A stretch of DNA of 64,000 nucleotides from Globodera rostochiensis. Taxonomy: Eukaryota; Nematoda; Chromadorea; Rhabditida; Heteroderidae. The position numbers and the translations under genes are program-made. Below, piece by piece: positions 1-10,915 of this stretch (positions are counted from its first letter, which is position 1; each line of letters begins with the position of its first letter). The notes below the pieces were generated by a model that saw only the letters and a program-made list of their open reading frames with translations, was not told the DNA's origin and ran no database searches. Location of the stretch: NCBI GenBank assembly GCA_018350325.1, contig JAEVLN010000054.1, forward strand, positions 1-64,000. Reading direction: 5' to 3'.

Positions 1-2202
1 CGGGGGACAGACGCCGGGGGGGGGGGGGCGTCTGTCTGTCGCTTCCATTTGCCATTTATTTTTTGTGTCCCATGATTTGGAAAGAAATGGAATAAGCATA
101 ACAACTGATCTTGGCAAACAGAGGGCAATGATGTCATAGGACATCGGCTGAAACAAAAAGAAGCAAAAACATTCACATAAAAATTGGCACATATTAAAGT
201 GCCCTTTTAAAATGCCATCACAAAAATAAAAGGGCCGAATTAATTGCCCAAAATTATTTAAATTGTTCAATTATTTAAAATATGTTTTAAAAATTGATAA
301 AGTTAAAAGTCCATCTTTAAACATTTGTTAAAATGCGAGGAATAAAAAAGAAAAGAAAAAAAATGCAAAATAATGAAAAGTTTGAATGATTTGTTCCGCC
401 GTGTATAAATAAATAAATAAATGCCAATGGCAAATAAACCATAAGGCATTTGCGTGTGTCCTTTTAGATGAAATTAAATTGACATAAATATTTAATAATA
501 ATTCCCCAGCAAAGGGAGAAGGCGCCGGGGGGGGGGCGTCTCGGAGAGTTCAAAGCAATAAAAATGTGCCGGGAGAAAGCATCAGCAGCAGGTGAGACGG
601 GTGGACACAATTTTGCCAAATAAAATATTTATGTGCGCGTCTATATTTATTTAATGGTGTGACAGAAGAGGACAACAGAAAGAATGAATGAATTTTGTTT
701 AGTTATGGCGGTCGTATGAGAATGGTGCGGCGGGCGGGCGGGCGGGCGGGCGGGCCGAGGGACGGATGGAATGAATGGGGGGGAGGCGCCCGGGGGGGGG
801 GGTGATGCGAGGCGAGCGCCCCCGAGGGGGGGAGGGGGAAGGTCGTCGTCTTCTTCTTCCTCCAGCATTTCGTCTCGTCAACGCCGTCGTCCTTTTGCAC
901 CACATCCATTCCCCCCCCCCCCCCCCGCAGCCTTTCCGCTTTCTGTTGCCCACTCCCATTTCTTTTCTTCACCACCGCCCCCCCCCATTCATTCGCCCAT
1001 ATGTACACGCAAATGGGGGGTGGGCGGACTGCTGAAGGGTTGGCGGGACGGGGGAGGGAATAATTGTGCATCAGCAGCAGGAGAGGAGTGGAGAGCTCTT
1101 CCCTCCGCTCTAACAACATCACCCCCTCCCCCTCCCTCCCCCCCCATCCGGCCCTCTCATTCATCGCCGACCATCCACCGACTCCTCCCCGTCAAGCAAA
1201 ATGGTGGCGGGGGGGGGGGGGGGAAGGGGGGGGCTGAGCTAGCGCTGTCCCCGGCAGGGATGCCGGCCGCCAACGGATGGACGGACGGACGGACCACCGA
1301 GCAAGCGACATGGTCTCTACTCTCTTCAAATGTTGTGTGTGTGTGTGTAGGAATTGTGTGGCGGGTGATGGAGGCCCTCGAGGGGGAGGTGGGCGGGGGG
1401 GGGGGGAGGAAATGTGTGCACAGATGGAATATGTATATGGATGGAGGCCGACCACCCCCCCCCCCCCCACCGCCTTCGACACCGATGTGCGGGCGGATTG
1501 GATGATGAGGAAAGAGTGTGTCTGCTGACTCCGCCGCTGCCTGCTGGTCCATCCGCTGTCCGTCATCGTCAGAAGCTCCCCCCCCCCCCCCAATTCATCG
1601 CCCGCCGTTTTGTGCCTCAGTGAAGGGGGGGGGTGTGCAGGCAGCATTAGTGCAAGGCGACGGAGGACAACGACGACAAAGCGCATTACTTTCAGCAGAC
1701 TGCCCGGGGGGGGGGGCTGGAGGTCGTCGATGGTGTTGGTTCAAGTGGGAATGAATGAATTAAGGGACTGCTCCACCTCCTCCTCCTCTCTTCCCCCACA
1801 TCTGTCCTTCCTCTCTACTCAAATGACGATGCAACGGCGGGGGGACAAAAGCGGGGAGAGTTTTGATTGTATATTTTGTTCCACAGAACGTCGCCGAACG
1901 ATTCCGGAACGACCAAAAAAATTATCACTTTTTTGTGGGAAAATTTTCGAACGAGCAAGAAAAAAGACACTCTTCACATACCGCTCTGAACTGGATGATG
2001 GAGGATGATGTTTTTGTCAACAAGAATAGAATTGAAAATAAAAATTGGACTTTGAGGGGCGGCAGACCCCCGGGGGGCGGGGGGATAGAACAAATAAAAA
2101 CAGAGAAAAAGCAAATGGGAGTCGCTGTTTTGTGGCTTCGTCCAGAATTTCGCAATTTTAAAATGGCTCGGTCAATCGGACGGACCAAAGGGGCATAGTA
2201 AT
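1..2202. other. non-coding, G/C-homopolymer-rich region
   Basis: No gene is supported here. Open frames exist on both strands, but they are proline-, glycine- and serine-rich translations of poly-C, poly-G and GGC/TCC tracts. They overlap each other in several frames and lack recognisable domains or splice sites. Visible are poly-G/poly-C runs of 8-18 bp (for example near 20, 528, 790, 905, 1209, 1455), a (GGGC)n array around 729-755 and a short GT run near 1335. The left 600 bp are AT-rich and also featureless. Confidence 0.6.
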
Positions 2203-3323
2203 GGTAAATACCCTATTCTCTTTTGGCCAATTCGCTTTTTAGTAAGAAAAAAGCATTTATAAGCGGAATTTGAAGGTTTTATGCAATTCTTTAGTGTATT
2301 CAGGAGTTATTGAGGTCGCTGATCACGAATATGACATCAGATTTATCACTTGACATCATCTAATCTATGATTTCGACACCTATGTTTTTGTAAAAACATT
2401 AAAATTTTTTTTTTCAAAGTTGAGAAAAAGCTGTTTTTAGGGGTATTCGGGGGCGTAGAATCAGAATCTGATATTTACATAGACCAATTTCGAACCCCAG
2501 ACCCGAATTCGAATTTTTTTTCGAAATTTCAAAAATCACATTTATTGCTCAAAATCGGTGGAAATGCATGTAATTACCAGTGTTTTGCTGTTCCAACAAT
2601 TTTGAACCTGTTCCTGTTCTGTTCTGAAATCTTAGAACAGCCTATCTGTTCTGTTCCTGTTCTGTTCCGACCTCGAGAACAGAACAGGAACAGGAACAGA
2701 ACAGGAACAGAACAGAGTAAACTGTTCTTAGACTGTTCCAAATTAAAAATTTTCCGAGTGAAATTCAGTCTGAAATTTTAATCGATGATTCATTGGTCAA
2801 AGTGTTCGTCACTTCCTAGTGATGCTCGAGACCTAACTTTAACAAGAGTTGCCCCCGAGACTCGAGAATTGACTCCCAAAAATCCGAGACTTTTACCAAA
2901 ATATTTTAAGTTAGGTTTATAAGGTTGCTCCTCGACCCTCTGGGAGCCGAGGATGTCGGGGTTGGTCATATCGAGGGTCGGGGGCGACCCAATTTTGAGA
3001 ATGGGGAGCAGCCCTAATTCAAAATTTTTTGAGAATTCTGCTTTACATCAGGGGGGAGGGGCGGGGGGGGGGGGGGGGTCGGCGGTGCCAATAGGCGCCG
3101 CCGAGAAAATTTTGAATTTTTGACTTAATTTGTTAAGGGATTTGCAACCATTTTTTGAAGATTTTGATGGAATTGTTAAAAAAATGGTCTTGATTTTTAA
3201 AAACAAAAGGGTACCCCTATGATTTTTTTCTCAAGTTTAATGAAATTTTTCGAAAAATATTAAATCTAAAGTATTTTTAATTACCATCAAAGTTCGTAAA
3301 GAGAAAAAAAAATCATTTACAAA

Positions 3324-3390
3324 GTAGGGGGTTCGAACCCACAGCCCCAGGCATCACATATCACTCACCATTACACCACACCAGGGAGTA
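3324..3390 (-). other. tRNA-like module (Pol III A and B boxes)
   Basis: On the minus strand there is a perfect A-box match (TGGTGTAATGG) and a perfect B-box match (GGTTCGAACCC) at tRNA-like spacing. The T-stem and acceptor stem pair poorly, so this is a tRNA-derived relic or SINE head rather than a functional tRNA. It lies inside the foldback element at 2203-3979. Confidence 0.5.
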
Positions 3391-3421
3391 AAGAATAAAG
3401 AATAAAAAAGAATTTCACTAG

Positions 3422-3486
3422 GAAAAGTTGAACCTTAGACAAAATTGAACCAAGGCACACACTTTAACCACTGCGCCACGTGAGAT
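3422..3486 (-). other. second tRNA-like module
   Basis: A minus-strand A-box (TGGCGCAGTGG) is followed about 40 bases later by a degraded B-box (GGTTCAAC). It sits about 35 bases from the first tRNA-like module in the same orientation and in the same foldback element. The fold is too poor for a working tRNA. Confidence 0.4.
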
Positions 3487-4166
3487 CATAATGAATCGTT
3501 GGAAAATTTCAAATATATACTCAATAAAAGTTCAATTCTTCAATTTTTACCCTGTTCTAGCTTGGCCTGTTCTGTTCCTGTTCCAAGGATTTTGAATCTG
3601 TTCCTGTGCTGTTCTGAAATCTTAGAACAGAACAGGAACAGAACAGGCCAAGCTGGAACAGCAAAACACTGGTAATTACAATAAGAGAGTCAGATTCTGA
3701 TTCTACGCCCCCGAATACCCCTAAAAACAGCTTTTTCTCAAGTTTGAAAAAAAAAATTTTTAATGTTTTTACAAAAACATAGGTGTCGAAATCATAGATT
3801 AGATGATGTCAAGTGATAAATCTGATGTCATATTCGTGATCAGCGACCTCAATAACTCCTGAATACACTAAAGAATTGCATAAAACCTTCAAATTCCGCT
3901 TATAAATGCTTTTTTCTTACTAAAAAGCGAATGGTCCCAAAAAAAGCGAATCGGGTCAAAAGCGAATAGGGGTCTTGTCCATAGTAATAGCCGCTACTAC
4001 CAGTTCAAACGTCGAGCAACGGTGACAAAAAGAGAAAATAAAAACCTAAAAAAATTAAATGGGGGGCACCAGCTTCACTATTACCAAAAGTCAAGAACTT
4101 GATGAAAATTTTAGACAATCAATGATTTCACGCATCTGAATTTGACAACATCTTAGAGAGAGAGCA

Positions 4167-4296
4167 TCCTTGAATTTAGTCCTTATGTCCTTAGACATCA
4201 ATTTGTCCTTGAATTTAGTCGTTATGTCCTTAGACATCAATTTGTCCTTGAATTTAGTCGTTATGTCCTTAGACATCAATTTGTCCTTGAATTCAT
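4167..4296. repeat. 39-bp tandem repeat, about 3.3 copies
   Basis: Units starting TCCTTGAATTTAGTC begin at 4167, 4206, 4245 and 4284, giving a period of 39 bp. The copies are nearly identical. Because 39 is a multiple of three, a minus-strand frame shows a 13-residue repeat, but nothing else suggests a gene. Confidence 0.85.
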
Positions 4297-4828
4297 TGCT
4301 TATTTGACCCCCCTCTGTTTGAGAATGAAAACAAATGTATGAGAAAATGAGACAGACAAAAAAAGGGTAAATATTGAAAGAAATAAGGTAAAAGGGATTT
4401 GGACGCGAACAGAAGGAAAGGAAAAAACAACAAAACTTTTCGTGGGGACAAAATGGGGGGACGGCACGGCCTGGCACAGAGAGGAAAAGGAACAAACAAA
4501 AAGAAAGAAAAGACAGCCGACAGACGGAAAATGACAGAGAAATGGAAAAAGGGGGGGGGGGAAGAGAATGCGTTGGAAGGACAAAAACGCTGCGGGGGGG
4601 GGGGGGCAGCAGCACGCCTTTTTGGGGGTGGAACAGCAAAGAAAACCCAATATATTTCTCATGGTCACTTGGAGGAGAAGAACGAATTGTGTGGTGTTAT
4701 GGATATCATTAGGGGGCTTGTTACATTAAGCAAAATCTGTTTTAGGACTTTTAGTGGCGCAAAAAATATTTGGCTTTCCTTAGCCAAATTTTATTTACCT
4801 ATCTTCTAGTAATTGGAGAAAGCGAGTT

Positions 4829-4964
4829 TGCACGCATGGCGTAGTGGAAATGTTGTGGTTTAGAAAATTTACTATTTTCATCAGAGTAAATTTTAAGGTG
4901 CCTAAAAACATACCGGTACCATCAATCGATTCGAATCCGGCGACTGCGCACAAATTTTTACCGA
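4829..4964 (+). other. tRNA-like / SINE-like sequence
   Basis: A perfect A-box (TGGCGTAGTGG, near 4837) and a B-box-like GATTCGAATCC (near 4929) are about 85 bp apart. The flanks TTTGCACGCA and TGCGCACAAA could pair as an acceptor-like stem with two mismatches. The spacing is long and the T-stem weak, so a tRNA-derived element or pseudogene is more likely than a tRNA gene. Confidence 0.35.
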
Positions 4965-5150
4965 ATTTTAACTACTTTTTTGTCGTCGAATTAGACGATA
5001 GCCACCGTATCTCACCAAAACACCGGCAGTGAGTGCAGCCAAAAAGCTGTCTAGACTTTATTTGTGGAGTCTGACAATTGCCTAAATCTTTGTTCATTTC
5101 TCACAATTTACGGTCAACAAACACAATTCAATTGTATATAACCCTAATGA

Positions 5151-5156
5151 TTTATT
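5151..5156 (-). promoter_or_regulatory. polyadenylation signal AATAAA
   Basis: The complement of TTTATT lies 18 bases beyond the stop codon of the minus-strand exon at 5174-5332. It is positioned as its 3'-end signal. Confidence 0.5.
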
Positions 5157-5173
5157 CATCCCTCCGGCCTCAA

Positions 5174-5332
5174 TCAGTGCCCTCCGGTGGAGAAACCCCA
5201 CGGGAAGTATTTGAAGTCGCCCATCGTCAGCTCTCTGGCAAAGTTTTTCGGACGGAGTTTGGCCATCACGTCGTTCTCCTTAAAGTATTTGAGGTCCTCC
5301 TGGCGCTGGGTGTAGGCGTGGAATGCGTTCGC
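5174..5332 (-). CDS. terminal exon of an unidentified gene
   Basis: On the minus strand a strong acceptor (TTTTGTTTCAG) at 5333-5343 leads into 52 open codons and a TGA at 5174-5176. The open frame starts ANAFHAYTQRQEDLKYF and ends FKYFPWGFSTGGH. Codon use is GC-rich like the other genes here, and an AATAAA signal lies just downstream (5151-5156 complement), so this is very likely a true last exon. The protein end is rich in charged and aromatic residues and has no transmembrane segment. I do not recognise the family. No convincing upstream exon was found in the repeat-rich 5.3-6.8 kb. Confidence 0.6.
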   Translation of the reverse strand, partial: ANAFHAYTQRQEDLKYFKENDVMAKLRPKNFARELTMGDFKYFPWGFSTGGH

Positions 5333-6845
5333 CTGAAACAAAAGAATTTCTATGAGAAAAAGTGAGGCAATTAAAGTCGGAGTTGTTCAGATTATGGCCC
5401 GTACCTATTCAAATGCCCTAATTTGTTACCACCAGAATTCATGCAATCGAGTTTTTAAAACTCGTAAAATAAAAACTTTTCAAAAATGCAATAAAAATAA
5501 AAAGGTAACCCTAATCTTCTCAAAAAAACAAACCTCGAGGTGATGAAGTTCATGGTTGAGAAAATGGACCTTGGAGACCTTAAGGGGCGTCGATTGCGCT
5601 TAAAAGTGCTTTTCAGAAAGGTAAATAAACATTATAGATCATCCAAACAATTCTCAGCACCAATTCTTGACAAAAGGCACTGTTCTTTTTCTTGATAATG
5701 CACCAAAATATCGGATTTTTCTCGGGTGACTACAAAAGCTTTTAAAAATGCTTACTTATGCTTGTAACGGCCCAACAAATGGCCAGAGAATAGCAAAAAG
5801 TGCGCGTAAGCGGGTAATAGGCCCAGTAATGGCGCCAGGGGAACACGCGAAGCTGCAAAAGAAAGGGTATTTCGTTGCTAATTTTTTCTTCAATATTTCT
5901 TGAAATTTTTTACCAAGGGCGAGCCAGACCTCGAGTTTCGAAGGGGGGGGGGGGTCTTGTGTTTGTTTTTGGGAAATCAAAATTGTTGCTGGCGTCTACC
6001 ACGACCCATCCAATTGTTAGGTAATGGTTTTGTTTTAAAATATATTTGTCGAAAATCTAATGAAGATACCTTAAAATTTTGAAAAAAATTTCGGATGGGG
6101 GCAGGGCCACACGCCCCCCCCTCCTCCCCTCTGGCTCCGCCTTTGATTTTTACAATAAGTCCTAATTTTATAAGAAACAATAACTCATCGAAAAAAACAA
6201 AGAAACTATTTACAAAATTTGCAAAAAGCAAACCCATTCGTGAAGTTGGGTTGGGTAAGCAGGCATTCTGTAAATTAGCAGTTTGTTTAGAAGTTTGTAA
6301 AGAAAAACCTTGGGTCAAGCTTTGTTTTAGGAAGCTGCCAATTCGGATCAAAAAACACTTTCACAGCTCCGTGAACGAATTTGCAAGTTTCCTTGCTAAG
6401 GTACCACATTCGACTCACAACGGCCATTTTCGAATTCTTAATTTAAAGCTTAAAGGGTAATGTGGTATGACATTTATTTGTTAGTGAATTCGGAACTTTG
6501 AAAATTCCGGGCCAGGATTTAAAATTGACTAGGATTTGTTAGTAAAAGATCTTGATTCAGATGGCCTGATCGGTCAGGTTGCTTTCAGGAAATACCAGGC
6601 TCTAAAAGGGGAATTGCTTTCAAAATTTCCTATTCCCTTCAGCTAAAATTAGCCAAATTCAGTCAATTAATTTGTCGGTTACTTTTTGATTTTAGCATAC
6701 CCAAACGTCGGCGCTTAAACGGCAACTGCCAACTGACCGCCGCCTTATGTCAGGACATTTCAATTTATCAGCAAATTTATTTCTTTCCTTTTTTTATTTT
6801 AATTTTGTCCCGACTGATTTTCAATTTAGAAATCCGACTTAAAAA
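5333..6845. other. intergenic, repeat-derived
   Basis: No exon is supported. The stretch 5900-6140 (a poly-G run, then a short GC-rich block that includes a poly-C run) resembles dispersed repeat ends. The last 60 bp before the proteasome gene contain acceptor-like sites (TTTTAG near 6703, CAATTTAG just upstream of its ATG). These could serve a 5'-UTR intron or spliced-leader addition. Confidence 0.5.
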
Positions 6846-8634
6846 ATGACTATTACGGCTGGCACAGTTATGGCATTGGCCTACAGCGACGGTGTCGCGG
6901 TGGCCACCGATCGGACAGCTTTTTTAGGACATACGCCGCGCTTTCAGGTTTTTAAGCCTCGCAAAACAGTAAATCTCAATTAGAAGCCGTCCATAATTAT
7001 GTAATTTTTCTTTTCGATTACCCCTTTTTCGAAAAAATGTAATCAATTTTCTTATCTGCTGAGACTAAATGTTAAACACGAATTGGTTATTCTGGAGAAT
7101 GGGGATCCCAAATTTTTGTTTTGTTTTGTTTTTTAGCTAAACATGGGTTTTTGAGGGTGCTGATCACTGACATCAGATTTTGTTGTCATTGATTTGCTCC
7201 ATGGTTTCGTCAAGTACCTGATTTTCGCTAAGATGCCCCGTTTTCAAAAAAGCTCAATTTGTTTAAAAAACAAACAAACGAATTAAAATTTGGCTTTTTA
7301 GACATCAGATTAGAATTCTACGCACCAGAAAACCCGGAATCAAAATCGCTGTTTTATTTCACTAAACGAATAAGATTTTCAGCCAATTCCCTTTAGAACA
7401 GCACGCGCCAATATCGCCTCAACGACTTTTGTTTGGTTTCTTTTTCGGGCGATTTTGCCGACTTCCAATGGCTCCAAAATTTGCTCGAGCGCCATCAAAT
7501 TGAACTGCAGGTTGGCATTTCGGCTTTTTAAACAAAATATTCGGAAGCCAACCCGGTATTTATTATTTACCAAAAAAAAAAGATCGAAATTGAGCAAAAC
7601 TTGGACATAAATAATATTTATTATCTCTGGGACTGCAATTCAATTTTGGTGTTCGTCCGTTTCAGATCGACGCGGGGATGGATTATATGAAACCGAAAAT
7701 GGTGCACGCCTTTCTCGCCTCTTTGTTCTACCAGCGACGGACCAAAATGAACCCAATTTTTAACACTGTGGTGGTCAGTGGTAAGTGCGGCGTTCGAACT
7801 TTGGAAATTTGATCAAACAAAAACCAATGTTAGGAATTAATTTAATTTTTTGGTTTTAAGCGGGCCCATAAATATAAGTCAGTATGCCCGGAGGACTTTT
7901 GACTGGACTTTTCTGTAATTCCAAATCCCCCGATTATTTATTCACAAAAAGCCAAAGTCGCAACTCGCGAAATTTGTGCGATTTGATTTCTGTCGGAGTG
8001 CAAATAAATAATTAATGTTTTTAGGCATGCAACAGGTCGATTTTCAAGCGGGCAAAACTCGGCCTTTCATTGGCATCGTTGACATCGTAAGAAGACAAAT
8101 TGGGCACAAATTTTATTACTTTATTTCTGAACAAATATTTGTGAAATATTCGTAATGAAATTTTTCCATTTCCTCCCATTTCAACAATATTTTGCAGTTT
8201 TTTTATTTATATTTGATGAATTTAAATCTTTGTTTTTAAGCGCGGTGGCGCGTTCGAAGTTGATCACATGGCGACGGATTTGGGCACATTTTTGCTTAAC
8301 CAAATGCTGGATACGCGACAGAGTCAGGCGAAGGGCGAGCAGCTCAACAAAAAGGAGGCGCTTGCCGTGCTCACCTCGGCAATGCAGGCACACTTTTTCT
8401 TATTAAAGCCCAATTTATTTGGGTGGTTATTGATAATAAGTAATTAGAAAAGTAATTAAATAGCGCAATCCGTTTTATTTATTTTTAAAGATTCTCGTCC
8501 ACCGAAACACCCAAAGCGGCGACATTTTCGACCTGTCCACCGTGGAAGCCGTTGAGGGCGTCAAATTCCATGAGCAAATCACCGTGACCGGCAAATGGGA
8601 CGTGGCCGAATTGTGCGACGGCACTTACCGTTAA
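6846..8634 (+). CDS. pbs-7: proteasome subunit beta type-4 (beta-7)
   Basis: Non-catalytic beta-7 subunit of the 20S proteasome core. Six exons join in frame: 6846-6947, 7397-7510, 7666-7780, 8025-8086, 8241-8387 and 8491-8634, giving 227 residues. Family landmarks are the [13 protein letters not shown] start strand, [13 protein letters not shown], the [18 protein letters not shown] block and the C-terminal HRNTQSGD region. The N-terminal threonine and catalytic residues of active subunits are absent, as expected for beta-7. There is almost no propeptide, since the ATG lies three residues before the TAGT strand, which is shorter than the human protein. Intron 5 begins with GC (CAG/GCACAC). 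Reading through it would insert a stop and break the alignment, so the GC donor is well supported. Intron 1 carries repeat sequence. Confidence 0.93.
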
Positions 8635-9525
8635 GTAATGCGCGGAGTCGTGAAAAGGGAAAGCTGAAGATGAGAAGATCCGGAGGGGAGGGGGGAGGAC
8701 GGGCCCATTGGCACCCGGGGGGTGGGCGAAATACGAAGAAAAACTGTCCCTTTTTCCACCAAATATCAGAAATGTTACAAAATTAAGAAAGCCCTAAACG
8801 ATTTTTCGCCCTTCCCTCTGACTGAATTGTGTTTCTTTTTTAATTTTGTCGCGGTAAAAAATGATTTCTTTTAGAGATTTTATTTGCTTTATTACTCTCC
8901 TCCTCATTTTGATCGCCTTGGGGGTGGTGGGCCGATCAGACCCTTTGGGCTTAAAGTGCTGGCGGATACACTAACAAAAACGACCATATACTTAATTAAT
9001 GTCTCATTTGTCCAATCCTTGTCGATGTCTTCAATTTAACCCAAAATTAACAGAAAGTGATTTTCCTCTCCAAAACTCCCCGCCGCCTTTTGCGATTCCC
9101 CCCCCCCCCCGGGCGTACTGTGTGCAATGTCTTTGGGCCTTAATATATATACAAATTATATATTTTATTGCGCGAAATTCAAACATTGCAATTTTTTATG
9201 TCCAATTTCGTGCTTCGTCGCCAGCTGATTTGGCCAACATTTTACGCTCCTCCCATTTTTTATGTCGGCCGAACTGCGCACTGTGTAAAACATTTGCTCC
9301 TTTTGCCCGCCTTTCACCCACCAAATGCATTCCGATCACTTCCCCCCCCCTCCCTCCCTTAGACCGGTTTCCTTTCCGATCACTTGGGGGGAGGGGGGCT
9401 GAAACCGACCCCCCAGGGGGGAGGGGCGCTTTTCTGATTGTTGATGGATTGTTAGAGAGGCACTCACTCCCGTGTTAAATTGAAATAAAAAAGGGGCGGC
9501 GGATTGGGGGGCGGGAGAGGATCTT

Positions 9526-10072
9526 TTCCTCCTTTCCTTTATTCGTCTTCCTTTTCCTCTTCTTCCGCTCCTTTCCTTTATTCGTCTTCCTTTTTCAACT
9601 ACTTTTCCTATTCCCCCGTCTTCTTCTTCCTCTTCTTCCGCTCCTTTCCTTTATTCGTCTTCCTTTTTCAACTTCCTTTCCTATTCCCCCGTCTTCCTCT
9701 TCCTCTTCTTCTTTATTCGTCTTCCTTTTTCAACTTCTTTTCCTATTCCCCCGTCTTCCTCTTCCTCTTCTTCTTTATTCGTCTTCCTTTTTCAACTTCT
9801 TTTCCTATTCCCCCGTCTTCCTCTTCCTCTTCTTCCGCTCCTTTCCTTTATTCGTCTTCCTTTTTCAACTTCTTTTCCTATTCCCCCGTCTTCCTCTTCC
9901 TCTTCTTCCGCTCCTTTCCTTTATTCGTCTTCCTTTTTCAACTTCCTTTCCTATTCCCCCGTCTTCCTCTTCCTCTTCTTCTTTATTCGTCTTCCTTTTT
10001 CAACTTCTTTTCCTATTCCCCCGTCTTCCTCTTTCTCTTCCTCTTCTTCCGCTCCTTTCCTTTGCTCGGCCA
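9526..10072. repeat. pyrimidine-rich minisatellite (TTCCTTTTTCAACTT / CCCCCGTCTTCC units)
   Basis: At least eight imperfect copies of a roughly 60-75 bp unit are visible. Each contains TTATTCGTCTTCCTTTTTC, CTATTCCCCCGTC and runs of CTTCCT. The + strand is almost purely C and T. One frame stays open as a serine/phenylalanine-rich translation, which reflects the repeat rather than a protein. Confidence 0.85.
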
Positions 10073-10689
10073 AATACTTTCAACGTCCCCCCCTCCCCAA
10101 TGTCAGCAATTACGCGCATCGCATCATTTTGTTTTACCCACAAAGAAACTCCATCAAATCAACGCGAAGCGAAAACAAAATTTTACATTTTTTGAATTTA
10201 TTTTTAGCACGGCGTGGGGTCGTTTCTTTCGTCCGTCTGACGCCGACTTTTTTTTTTTGCGTTTTTTAGCAACCCAAAAAAATGATTTATTTATCCGTAA
10301 GGGCCGCCCTTTTAAATTGGAGGAATTTTAAAATAAATGCGCCTCCGCCGATCAAATTATCCCTTTTTACCCGCCGCCCGCCATAAATCCAACGGAACGC
10401 AATTAGTAAGGCAACAAAATAAATTATAAATCCCCCGGAGTTCATTAAGCTAATTACCCCCCCCCCCAATCATTTAACTTTTCTTTTTCCCTCTCCGCGC
10501 CCGGCCATCCATCATCTTTTACCCCCCCCCCCCCCTCCCCTTCACCCTTCCCCTAAAGCCAATCGAATTTTTGGGGGAAAGGAAGCGATTTTGGCCCATT
10601 CCATCCATCAGCAGAGGTGAGGGCCCGGTGAGCTTGAACAATTGCTATGGCCATGGAAAAGCGCTCGAGGGGAAAGGGTGAGTGTCGGA

Positions 10690-10915
10690 TATCATCATTT
10701 ACCCCGATCGGAAGAAGTGGAGGATGATGATCATCATCCACCCCCGATCGGAGGAAGTGGTGGATGATGATCATCATTTACCCCGATCGGAAGAAGTGGA
10801 GGATGATGATCATCATACACCCCCGATCTGATCATCATCCACCCCCGATCGGAGGAAGTGGGCATGATCATCATCAACCCTTGATCGGAGGAAGATGATC
10901 ATCATAACACTTCTG
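10690..10915. repeat. minisatellite of GATGATCATCATC / CCCCGATCGGA units
   Basis: About six imperfect copies of a roughly 35-47 bp unit combine GATGATCATCAT, CACCCCCGATCGGA and GGAAGTGG. Copies vary in length and the array decays to the right. Confidence 0.8.

Larger units (their letters stand above)
2203..3979. mobile_element. foldback (MULE-like) transposable element with 9-bp target-site duplication
   Basis: The left 200 bases reappear as their reverse complement at the right end. For example the stretch at 2240-2400 pairs with 3765-3925. The element is flanked by the same 9 bases, CATAGTAAT, at 2194-2202 and 3980-3988. The extreme ends agree as G..AA..CCCTATTC. Nested inside is a second inverted repeat of AACAGGAACAG-type units (2577-2720 against 3550-3672) and two tRNA-like modules on the minus strand. 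There is no transposase, so it is non-autonomous. A 9-bp duplication with very long inverted arms fits Mutator-like foldback elements. The superfamily is inferred from the duplication length. Confidence 0.8.

Noticed and set aside
647..1750. Overlapping open frames on both strands in the first 2 kb
   Set aside because: They are low-complexity Pro/Gly/Arg translations of homopolymer-rich DNA that mutually overlap.
9504..10331. 275-codon Ser/Phe-rich frame
   Set aside because: It is the translation of a pyrimidine minisatellite with no coding features beyond the repeat.
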